This document shows positions 37,319-45,275 of a stretch of 64,000 nucleotides of DNA, in pieces; position 1 is the first letter of the stretch; each line of letters starts with the position of its first letter. Source of the stretch: Sphingomonas faeni (GTDB lineage Bacteria; Pseudomonadota; Alphaproteobacteria; Sphingomonadales; Sphingomonadaceae); contig NZ_JAUSZF010000001.1 of assembly GCF_030817315.1 (NCBI RefSeq), positions 2,464,501-2,528,500 of the forward strand. Reading direction: 5' to 3'. A program made the translations under genes and the position numbers. The notes beneath the pieces were generated by a model. The model saw only the letters and a program-made list of their open reading frames with translations, searched no databases and had not been told where the DNA came from.

Positions 37319-38794
37319 ATGACCAAGACCAACGGCAAGCCGCTTCATGCCCCGACGCTGCATCACCTCGAACAGCTCATGACCGGGTTGCTCGAAGGGG
37401 TGATCCTGATGGATCCGACCGGCATGATCCTCAGCGCGAACCCGGCCGCGCTGAAGATGCACGGCGTCAAGGCGTTGGCCGATCTGGGCGAGACCGCGGA
37501 CGATTACGCGGCGCGCTTCCGGTTGCGGTACCGAGACGGTCGCAAGCTGCCACGCCGCGAATACCCGTTGATGCGGCTGCTAGCCGGCGAAAGCTTTCCC
37601 GACCTGATCGTCGAGGTCTCGTCGCCGAATGCGGACGAGCCGCGCTGGGTGCATCAGGTCCGCGACATCGTCATGGACGAGGACGGCGGCGATCCCGATT
37701 GCCTGGGGATGGTCATCAACGACGTCTCCGAACGGTTCGATGCGGAAGACCGGTTCGAGGCGATGTTCCATGCGAACCCCGCCCCTGCCCTCATCATGCG
37801 GGTCGCCGACCAGCGCTATGTGCTGGTCAACCAGGGGTTCCTCGATCTGTCCGGCTACGACCGAGACCAGATCGTCGGCAAGACGCTGTTCGATCTCGAC
37901 TTCCTCGCCGAGGTCGAGCGCAAACCGTTCGTCAAGGAACGCGTCGCCGCGGGCAAGACCGTCCCGCAACTGGAGGCGGAGCTGCCGCTCGCGGGGGGCG
38001 ACAAGACGCTGGTCATCCTCGCGGGCCAGCCGATCGAACTCGCCAACGAAGATTGCCTGCTGTTCACGTTCGCCGACCTCGAACCCCGACGTCGCGCACA
38101 AATGGCGTTGCAGGCCAGCGAACGGCATTTCGCGTCGGTGTTCGAGATGGCCCCGGTCGCGATGGTCATCACCAAGGGTGACGAGAACCGCATCGTGGAG
38201 GTGAACGCCGCGTTCAAGAGCCTCACCGGCTACACCGATCACGCGGTCGTCGACCGGATCGCGGACGATCTCCAGCTTTGGAACAATGCCGCTCAGCGCG
38301 TGGAGCTGGAAACCGAGATCCGCGAGCGGAACGGTATTCGCGGCCACGACGTCCGCCTGCTCCACAAGAACGGCGAAATACTCGACTGCCTGGTTTCCGC
38401 CGAACGGATCAGCATCGACGGCACGCCCTGCGTCTTGTGGCTGTATCAGGACATATCGGCACGCCGCCGCGGCGAACTCGAACTCGTCGGGGCGATCGAC
38501 GCGGTGATGAAGGACGCCAACTGGCTCAGCCGGTCGATCATGGACAAGCTGGCGACCCTGCGAAATCCGCGCGCTGGCTCTGGCGCCACGCCCCCGACCA
38601 CCGAACTCAGCAAGCGCGAGCGCGAGGTTCTCGAACTAATCTGCCAGGACCTCGACGATGCCGCGATCGCCACCCGGCTCGATCTTTCACGCAACACGGT
38701 CCGAAACCATGTCGCGCGGCTCTATGCCAAGATCGGCGTCAACCGGCGCAGCGCCGCGATCGTCTGGGCGCACGAACGCGGCGTCGGGGCGTAA
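37319..38794 (+). CDS. multi-PAS LuxR-family regulator
   Basis: The 491-residue protein has three PAS-type sensing domains: residues about 15-125 (LLEGVILMDPTGMILSANPAALKMHG), 140-255 (ILMRVADQRYVLVNQGFLDLSGYDRDQIVG in parts), and 265-385 (VFEMAPVAMVITKGDENRIVEVNAAF). A LuxR-type helix-turn-helix lies at the C-terminus (LSKREREVLELICQDLDDAAIATRLDLSRNTVRNHVARLYAKIG in parts). There is no kinase or receiver domain, so it probably senses a small ligand or redox state and binds DNA itself. The start at 37319 is after GGACAGGC; a longer upstream frame is not homologous. Its divergent neighbour is the glsB-type gene. Confidence 0.82.
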   Translation: MTKTNGKPLHAPTLHHLEQLMTGLLEGVILMDPTGMILSANPAALKMHGVKALADLGETADDYAARFRLRYRDGRKLPRREYPLMRLLAGESFPDLIVEVSSPNADEPRWVHQVRDIVMDEDGGDPDCLGMVINDVSERFDAEDRFEAMFHANPAPALIMRVADQRYVLVNQGFLDLSGYDRDQIVGKTLFDLDFLAEVERKPFVKERVAAGKTVPQLEAELPLAGGDKTLVILAGQPIELANEDCLLFTFADLEPRRRAQMALQASERHFASVFEMAPVAMVITKGDENRIVEVNAAFKSLTGYTDHAVVDRIADDLQLWNNAAQRVELETEIRERNGIRGHDVRLLHKNGEILDCLVSAERISIDGTPCVLWLYQDISARRRGELELVGAIDAVMKDANWLSRSIMDKLATLRNPRAGSGATPPTTELSKREREVLELICQDLDDAAIATRLDLSRNTVRNHVARLYAKIGVNRRSAAIVWAHERGVGA

Positions 38795-38800
38795 CGCGCA

Positions 38801-40024
38801 TCAGGCTTTGTGGTGCGCGTGGAACAGCTTGCCGCCTTCGACCACGTACACCACCGCCAGCACGCCGAGTCCGATCGCAAGATAGCCGATCGCCAGCGGA
38901 TAGGTCGTGCCATTGTACGACTGGCCGATCAGCGACCCGACGATCACCGCGCCGACGCTGGTGATGAACCCCTGGATCGAGGACGCGGTGCCGGCGATAT
39001 GCCCGACCGGCTCCATTGCCATCGCGCCGAAATTGGAGCCGCACAGGCCGATGCACGTCATGCTCAGCGCCTGGAACAGCATGTAGGTCCACAACGATTC
39101 CGACCCCGCCGCGATCACGCCGATGTGGATCACCGACAGCGCGATCAACCCGAGCACCGCAGCCTGCGATATGAGCCGCGTGCCGAGCCGCTCGACCAGC
39201 CGACTGTTGGCGAACGACGCGCAGCCCATCGAAAACGCGCAGACCGCGAACAGGATCGTGAACCGCTCGCCGGCATGGAACTCGTCGACGAAGATCTGCT
39301 GCGCCGACGAGACGAATGCGATGATCCCGCCGAACGTCATCGACGCCGCGACCGCATAGCCAGCCGAATACCGATTGGTCAGCGTCAGCGTGTATGCCTG
39401 ACGGAGCGACGCGAGCGACAGCGGCGACCGGCGCTCGATCGGCAGCGATTCACGCAACCGCGTTACCGACCAGGCGAGGACGAACGCCGCAAAGCCTGCC
39501 AGCGCGTAGAATATGAACCGCCACGGACCGAATGCGAGCAACACCTGCCCGAGGCTGGGCGCCATGATGGGCACCAGGAAGAAGATCATCTGCGCCACGG
39601 ACAAGGTGCGCGCCATCTGGCGACCCGAATACCGATCCCGCACGATCGCGACCGCGAGTACGCGCGTCGATGCCGACATCAGCCCCTGGAGAACGCGTGC
39701 GCCCAACAAGGCTGCAAACGTCTGCGATCCAGCCGCGAAGATGCTCGCCGCGACGAAGCCGGTGAGCGTGACGAGCAGGATGATGCGACGGCCGTAGCGA
39801 TCGGCGAGCGGCCCGTAGACGAGCTGCCCTGCGCCGAAACCGAGCATGTAGGCGGTGATGATCCACTGGCGATGGTTCGCAGTGGCGATGCCGAGCTGGT
39901 GACCGATATCGGCGAGCGCCGGCAGCATCAGGTCGACGCCGAGCGCGTTGACCGCCATCAGCGCGGCGATGAAGGCGACGAACTCGCCTGGACGCATCAA
40001 TGGGGCAGCAATTTTGTCGTTCAT
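38801..40024 (-). CDS. Bcr/CflA-type multidrug MFS exporter
   Basis: The 407-residue protein has 12 predicted helices and the drug-exporter hallmarks: NALGVDLMLPALADIGHQLG in helix 1, WIITAYMLGFGAGQLVYGPLADRYGRR at the helix 2-3 loop, and RVLQGLMSASTRVLAVAIVRD. The sequence around GQLVYGPLADRYGRR is the family signature. Bcr/CflA proteins export drugs such as bicyclomycin or sulfonamides; the real substrate here is unknown. Its stop codon converges with that of the PAS-LuxR gene six bases away. Confidence 0.87.
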   Translation of the reverse strand: MNDKIAAPLMRPGEFVAFIAALMAVNALGVDLMLPALADIGHQLGIATANHRQWIITAYMLGFGAGQLVYGPLADRYGRRIILLVTLTGFVAASIFAAGSQTFAALLGARVLQGLMSASTRVLAVAIVRDRYSGRQMARTLSVAQMIFFLVPIMAPSLGQVLLAFGPWRFIFYALAGFAAFVLAWSVTRLRESLPIERRSPLSLASLRQAYTLTLTNRYSAGYAVAASMTFGGIIAFVSSAQQIFVDEFHAGERFTILFAVCAFSMGCASFANSRLVERLGTRLISQAAVLGLIALSVIHIGVIAAGSESLWTYMLFQALSMTCIGLCGSNFGAMAMEPVGHIAGTASSIQGFITSVGAVIVGSLIGQSYNGTTYPLAIGYLAIGLGVLAVVYVVEGGKLFHAHHKA

Positions 40025-40139
40025 CGACGTCGCTTAGGACTGTCCCGTCTCGAACGCCACGCCCGAACGACGGTGGCGGCTTATCTGCGATGGCAACTGA
40101 TCGACGAGCACGGATGCCGTCGACCAGTCGCCGATGCGC

Positions 40140-40896
40140 TTACGGCTTTTTGAACTTGTAGACGAACTGGTCGGTCGTGCCGCGGATTGCGGGGTCGAAC
40201 ACCGGCTTGGTATGATCGTCGGCCGGATTACGCAGCGCGGTCGACTCGCCAACGAACTTGAACCCTGCCGCCTGGACCTGCGCCTTCACCGCGGCCGGAT
40301 CGATCCGGTGCCGCGTCTCGGTGCCGCTCAGGCCGCTGCCGGGGGCGTCCGCATGATCGATAACGACGTAGATGCCGCCGCGCTTGAGCATGTTGAACAC
40401 CGCCTTATCGAATGCCTTCAACGCGCCCTCGCCGCCACCGTTATTGGCGATGTCGTGGTAATTCTGCACGGTCCAGAACAGGTCGACCGGCTTGGGGCGA
40501 GGTCGGCAGGTTGGTGGTCTGGACAACGGCGGTGACGTTGGCGAGGTTACGCGCCTGAAGTGCCGGCAGCGTCTTCTCGGCGTATTTTGCGCCGGCTGCT
40601 GGCCAGACTGCGTAGACATGCCCCTTGGGTCCGACGACACCGGTGAAGATCCGGGTCCAATATCCCGCGCCTGGCAGGTAATCGATGACGACGTTGCCCG
40701 GCCGCACACCGGAGAACGCGAGAACGTCGGCGGCCTTGCGGCGGGCATCGTCGCCCTGCTGATCGGCGCGTGCAGGGTTGGCCAGCGCGCTGGTTACCGC
40801 GGGACTGACCTTCTGCGCCTGCGCCGCGGTCGTGCCCGCCACAGTGCCCGCCGCGATCGTCATCGCAACCGCGACGCTCGTCCAGATCGATTTCAT
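40140..40896 (-). pseudogene. secreted SAM-dependent methyltransferase (COG4798-like), frameshifted
   Basis: The product has a signal peptide (MKSIWTSVAVAMTIAAGTVAG, cut near AAQAQ), then a methyltransferase-like fold: VRPGNVVIDYLPGAGYWTRIFTGVVGPKGHVYAVWP and PALQARNLANVTAVVQTTNLPT. At about 40494-40499 the frame breaks in TCGCCCCAAG. Resuming one base later gives KPVDLFWTVQNYHDIANN and the remaining conserved part to RGTTDQFVYKFKKP. One C too many in the CCCC run would explain it. The SAM loop has DYLPGAGYWT in place of the usual GxGxG. Predicted methyltransferases with export signals form a known but poorly studied family. The ATG at 40896 has better SD spacing than the one at 40899. Confidence 0.8.
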
Positions 40897-40962
40897 CATC
40901 CGTCTCCCCACCCTCCCGACGACAGTGCCGGATCGATAGGCAGGATCGGCCGGAAGCCGGCG

Positions 40963-41235
40963 CTAGTCCAGATCGTTTTCGCTGATGACGACGATCTCCT
41001 GGTCGGGATCGCGCGCCAGTGCGACGACGCCGAGTTCGGCGATCTCTTCGGCATGCTGTTTGAAGATCGTCACGGCGTCGCCTTCGGGCGATACCGTGCT
41101 GAGCGCTTCGAGCACGTCGTACTGGACTGCGAACTGATAGCGTTCTTCGCTCACTTCGGCCTCGAACTCGACCTGGCGCAGGTCGCTGTTGTCCTCGAGA
41201 GTCTTCACGTCGATGTTCAAACGGTCTTCGGCCAT
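40963..41235 (-). CDS. DUF1488-like small protein
   Basis: The 90-residue protein is acidic and compact, beginning MAEDRLNIDVKTLEDNSDLRQVEFEAEV. The central RYQFAVQYDVLEALSTVSPEGDAVTIFKQHAEEI and the end ELGVVALARDPDQEIVVISENDLD fit the DUF1488 pattern (single domain, function unknown). AGGAGCGAAGAT precedes the ATG. It stands between the methyltransferase gene and the autotransporter gene on the same strand. Confidence 0.65.
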   Translation of the reverse strand: MAEDRLNIDVKTLEDNSDLRQVEFEAEVSEERYQFAVQYDVLEALSTVSPEGDAVTIFKQHAEEIAELGVVALARDPDQEIVVISENDLD

Positions 41236-41314
41236 ATCTTCGCTCCTGCTATGCGCCGACAACAGTCCAGGGGCGGAATCGAGCCATGCCCCGCCCCCGG
41301 AAAGTGCCGCCGTC

Positions 41315-44300
41315 TTACAGTCCGATCTGCAGGCTGGCACGCAGCGACAGCGCGACGCGGCCCTGTTGCTGCTCGGCGTTGAACTCGCCACCCATCCGGA
41401 AGATGCCGTTGCCGCCGACGCCGCGCAGCTTGCCGACCCAGCCGCTGGTCCGCTTGTCGGGGGTCAGCGTGAAAGACTGGCCGCCTTCGAACGATGCGGT
41501 GGTAGCGCCGAGACCGCCGCCGACGATCTGGCGACGGCCGCCTTCGGCTTCGACGCGGAACCAGCCATTCTCGAACTTAGGTCCGCCGAAGTTCAGCCCG
41601 AGTGCGCCGCTGCCGGTGACCGCCAGCTCGTCGCTGCTGCGCGACTGAACGACCAGGTCGATCGCCTTGCCGCCGCCGGTCTCGCTATAGCCGTCCTCCT
41701 TGAGCTTGTAGTAATCGATCGCAAGGACCGGGCGGAAGGTGAACACGCCGGTGCCGGCCTCGTACGACAGGCCGCCGGACGCCGCGTACAGCGTACCGTC
41801 CCAGTCGCCGTTGGCGGTGCGCGCAACCGCCTCGGTCCCGATCGCACCGCTGAAATCACGTGAACCTGCGAACTGGATCTTGGCGCCCGACGCACGGGCG
41901 TTTGCCTGCAGACCGCCCCAATGCCCACGCCAGTATCCGGCAAGCTCATACTGGTTCGACCGCACTTCGTTGTTAGTGCCGTCATCGGCGTCCTGTCCGT
42001 TCAGATACGCGAACGAGGTACCGAAATTGCCGACGCCGGTCTTGTACTCGGCGCCTGCCGAGACGCCCCAGCCGCTTATGTCGTAGCCCGCGGTATCGGC
42101 GATGCTCTTCGACGTTCCCCAGGCGACCTGGGTCACCCAATAGCCCCATTTGCCTTCGTCCTTGAACGGGCCGTGCGGGTCGGCGAGCAGGCGAGCGGTC
42201 GCACGCGACCCCATCGTTACGGCTTCGAACGTGCCGCCCGCATGGTCGGGCAGCATCTGGCGGATCGAGCCGCGGAACGCGTCGGCCTCGGTGATGTTGA
42301 GGAACGCGCCGCCGACCTTCGCGTCGTTTCCGAGCGCCTTGTAGATCGCGTCATACGCCGACGCCTGCGAGCGATTGAGGCCGAGTTCGGTCGACGATTT
42401 GCGTGCGACATCGACCGCGAGATCGTTGCCCGTGCCGGTCGCGATGCTGCCCTTGTAGAGGAACGGGAGCAGCGTCGTGGTCGCGGTGAGGTTTGCGGCA
42501 CCCGTCAGCGTTCCCGCGCGCAGGACGGTGTAGCGGCCCTCGGCATCGACGACGCTGGTGAGTTTCAGCGCGAGCTTCGAGTCCTTGTCGAACGCAGCCG
42601 TGCCCGCGACCTGGATCGCCGTGCTGGTGCCGCCGGTCTTGTCGAGCGTCACGGCGAGGATACCGCCGCCGCCGACCGACAGCGACGCGATCGAGGCGGC
42701 CTTGGTGATGTCGAGCGTGCCGCCGTTGACCGCGACCGCGAGGCCGCCTGAATTGGCGAGCGTGCCGGAGAAGCGCGAGGTGCCGCCGAGCGTCAGCGTG
42801 TCGCTGCCGCCGCCGAAGTCCGCCGCGCCGCTGAACACCGACGTGCCCGCGAGCGTGAGCGCGTCGTTGCCTGCACCGAACACTGCGCCCCCGGTGAAGT
42901 TGGCATCGCCCGAAAGCGCGAGGCGGTTGTTGCCGCTGCCGAAGCGCGCGGTACCGGCGACGGTGCCATCTGCGACGTCGAACACGTCGTTGCCGCTGCC
43001 GAAGCGCACGTCGCCGACGATTGCGGGCGCCGTGATGCCGGTCGCGACCGCGGTCTGGCGGACGATGGTGCCGGTCGTATTCGCCGAGAGGTCGATCGCG
43101 ACGTTGCGCTCGGACGTCGCCAGCGCGCCGGATGCGCCGATCCCGCCGCTGTTCTCGACCAGCGTGACGGTGCCCGACCGATCGAGGATACCGATCGCGG
43201 TGCCGTCGGCAGCCTGCGCGGTCGCCTTGATCGTGCCGCTGTTGCGGATCGTGCCGACCGATGCGCCTACGTCGACCAAGACTGCAGTCGAGCGCGATGC
43301 CGCCGTGCCGCCGCCTGCCGCGGAGATCGTGCCGGCGTTGCGGATTTCAGGGGTCGACGCACCCGCACCGAGCTTCAGCGCGGTCGTGCTCGCGCCGTTC
43401 GCAGTTGCCGATACGGTCCCGTTGACGCCGATCCCGCCTGCGATCGTCACGGCACCGCCGAGACCACCGATCGCGAGACCATTGCCCTCGACCCCGCCAT
43501 AGACGCCGCTGCCCGCGATGCCGCCGTCGACGATCAGGCCGAAGCCGGTCCCGGTACCCGCGACCGCGCCGATTGCAACGGCACGCGTGGCCGATCCGAT
43601 CTGTACCGCTGGCGCCGCACCGAACGAGGTGATCGCCGCGGAGCCTTCGGTTGCGTCGGGAAGACCGTCCTTGTCCTCGTCGGTATCGGTCGTGCTCGCG
43701 TCCTTCGGCGGGATCGCGAAGATGATGCCGCCCGACACGTTGCCCGCGACGACGAGCGCGGAGCCGCCCTGCAACAGGTCGTCGGCGTCGAGCTTCGATA
43801 CGTCGGCAGGTGCCGTCGCATAGCGATAGCCGGTCGAACCGAGCGCGCCCTGTACCACCAGCGCGCCCGTGATGTCGCCATCGACGCGCGCGGCGACCGC
43901 GCCCTGCCCGATCGCGGCGATCGTGCCTGCAAGCCGGACGTTGCCGGTGACGTCGGCGATCCGCACGCCGGTCGATCCGTTGCCGGTGACCGATGTCTGG
44001 CCGTCATGCGTGAACGCGCCGGTCAGCGGTCCGCCGAGCCAGATGCCCGCGGAATTATTGCCCTTCACCGTGATCGCGCCACTGTTGACGATCGCGCCCG
44101 TGTACGCGCCCGCGGTACGGATTCCGGTCCGCCCTGTGCCGGCCGCGAACGGGCCGTCGAGGTCGCCGTCCTTGTCCGTGTCGGTTGCGACATAGCTTTC
44201 GTCGATGATGATCTTGCCGGTCGCCGCGTTGGTAATCCCGCCGCCGGTGCCTGCGTTGGCGAGAATGCCGGTCGAGCCGTCGGCGTTGGTGACCTGGATC

Positions 44301-44521
44301 GTGCCTTCGTTGGCGACCGAATTGACGCTGTCGACCGTTACGGCGGTGCCGGTGGTGGGCGTTACCGAACCGGCGGCGGCGATGCGGATATTGTCGGGCG
44401 CCCCAGCCTTGATCGTCGAGGTCCGCACGGTGTCGGTCCGCTTGGTGTCGATCACGGTCTGTGCCTGGGCGCCCGTCGTTACCGCGAACAGGCAGGTGGT
44501 GGTCAGCAGAAGACGACGCAT
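41315..44521 (-). CDS. autotransporter (type Va) with beta-helix passenger
   Basis: The 1068-residue protein has a signal peptide (MRRLLLTTTCLFAVTTGAQAQ). Its long Gly/Ala/Thr-rich passenger (about 22-790) is made of short repeated beta-strand units such as NSGTIKA, RNAGTIS and FGSGNNRLALSG, the pattern of a right-handed beta-helix. The C-terminal 270 residues form an autotransporter barrel (SRATARLLADPHGPFKDEGKWGYWVTQ through YKTGVGNFGTSFAYLNGQ) ending LRASLQIGL. Two calcium-site-like motifs lie in the passenger: TDTDKDGDLDG (about residue 111) and DTDEDKDGLPD (about 277). The start at 44521 is chosen for the signal peptide and the preceding AAAAGGG. Confidence 0.88.
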   Translation of the reverse strand: MRRLLLTTTCLFAVTTGAQAQTVIDTKRTDTVRTSTIKAGAPDNIRIAAAGSVTPTTGTAVTVDSVNSVANEGTIQVTNADGSTGILANAGTGGGITNAATGKIIIDESYVATDTDKDGDLDGPFAAGTGRTGIRTAGAYTGAIVNSGAITVKGNNSAGIWLGGPLTGAFTHDGQTSVTGNGSTGVRIADVTGNVRLAGTIAAIGQGAVAARVDGDITGALVVQGALGSTGYRYATAPADVSKLDADDLLQGGSALVVAGNVSGGIIFAIPPKDASTTDTDEDKDGLPDATEGSAAITSFGAAPAVQIGSATRAVAIGAVAGTGTGFGLIVDGGIAGSGVYGGVEGNGLAIGGLGGAVTIAGGIGVNGTVSATANGASTTALKLGAGASTPEIRNAGTISAAGGGTAASRSTAVLVDVGASVGTIRNSGTIKATAQAADGTAIGILDRSGTVTLVENSGGIGASGALATSERNVAIDLSANTTGTIVRQTAVATGITAPAIVGDVRFGSGNDVFDVADGTVAGTARFGSGNNRLALSGDANFTGGAVFGAGNDALTLAGTSVFSGAADFGGGSDTLTLGGTSRFSGTLANSGGLAVAVNGGTLDITKAASIASLSVGGGGILAVTLDKTGGTSTAIQVAGTAAFDKDSKLALKLTSVVDAEGRYTVLRAGTLTGAANLTATTTLLPFLYKGSIATGTGNDLAVDVARKSSTELGLNRSQASAYDAIYKALGNDAKVGGAFLNITEADAFRGSIRQMLPDHAGGTFEAVTMGSRATARLLADPHGPFKDEGKWGYWVTQVAWGTSKSIADTAGYDISGWGVSAGAEYKTGVGNFGTSFAYLNGQDADDGTNNEVRSNQYELAGYWRGHWGGLQANARASGAKIQFAGSRDFSGAIGTEAVARTANGDWDGTLYAASGGLSYEAGTGVFTFRPVLAIDYYKLKEDGYSETGGGKAIDLVVQSRSSDELAVTGSGALGLNFGGPKFENGWFRVEAEGGRRQIVGGGLGATTASFEGGQSFTLTPDKRTSGWVGKLRGVGGNGIFRMGGEFNAEQQQGRVALSLRASLQIGL

Positions 44522-44657
44522 ACGGAACCCTTTTCGATGTGTTTTCGAGAAGAGGACGGAGACGCGGCCCGCGAACCTTGAACGGTGCTGTATTATCGTG
44601 CGGCACAATGGCCGAGGCGGCGCGTTGTGCGGCGGAGATCTTCAGGGAAATGCCAGC

Positions 44658-45149
44658 ATGATCACCACCATCGCCGAACTCGACCGCATCCGCGACGACA
44701 GCAAGCGCCTCGTCACGACGCGCTCGATGATGTCGGCAGGCGCGGCGGTCGTGCCGATCCCCGGCGCGGATATCGTCGCGGACATCGGGCTGCTGACCAA
44801 GCTGCTACCCGAGATCAGCAAGCGCTTCGGTCTCGATCACGAGCAGGTGCAGAAACTGGAGCCGCAGATCGCGCAGCAGGCGCTGGTGATGGCGTCGAGC
44901 CTGGGGAACACCATGATCGGCCGGATGGTGACGAAGCGCATCGTCGTCGCGCTCCTCCGCCGCGTCGGGGCTCGCGTGGCGGTGGGATCGATGGCGAAGT
45001 TCGTACCCTTCGCGGGTTCCGCGGTGGCGGCGACGATCAGCTTCGGCGCGATGAAGCTGGTCGGCAATTCGCATGTGGAAGATTGCTACAAGACGGCGCT
45101 TGCACTGCTCCCCGCGGATCAGCGGGCGTTGGTCAACGCGAAGGGGTGA
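44658..45149 (+). CDS. hypothetical membrane-associated protein, DUF697/EcsC-like
   Basis: The 163-residue protein has a helical N-terminal part (ITTIAELDRIRDDSKRLVTTRSMMSAG), a Gly/Pro-rich turn with GAAVVPIPGADIVADIGLLTKLLPEISKRFG, and two further hydrophobic segments (VAVGSMAKFVPFAGSAVAATISFGAMKLVG). The VPIPGADIVADIG motif recalls membrane segments of DUF697 or EcsC-like proteins, but I am not certain of the family. It diverges from the autotransporter gene with about 135 bases between, so the two may share regulation. Confidence 0.6.
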   Translation: MITTIAELDRIRDDSKRLVTTRSMMSAGAAVVPIPGADIVADIGLLTKLLPEISKRFGLDHEQVQKLEPQIAQQALVMASSLGNTMIGRMVTKRIVVALLRRVGARVAVGSMAKFVPFAGSAVAATISFGAMKLVGNSHVEDCYKTALALLPADQRALVNAKG

Positions 45150-45166
45150 ACGACGGCGTCGTCTAG

Positions 45167-45273
45167 CTTCCCTCCGTAAAGGGGGGGCTGGGGGTGGGTA
45201 GTCCCGTTCGAGCCACTACCGTTGGAATGTGTGGAAGCCGACCCACCCCCTACCCCTCCCTTTCAGGGATGGG
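45167..45273. repeat. palindromic repeat family A, copy 3
   Basis: CTTCCCTCCGTAAAGGGGGGGC and CCCCTCCCTTTCAGGGATGGG form the ends. GGGGGTGGGTAG and CCGACCCACCCCC face each other, with GTTCGAGCCACTACCGTTGG in the centre. The right end is two bases from the TAA of the TonB receptor gene. Confidence 0.85.
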
Positions 45274-45275
45274 AG

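Noticed and set aside
41270..41297. GGGGCGG/CCGCCCC inverted repeat between the autotransporter and DUF1488 genes.
   Set aside because: Seven pairs with a 14-base loop are common by chance in GC-rich DNA, and no T-run follows.
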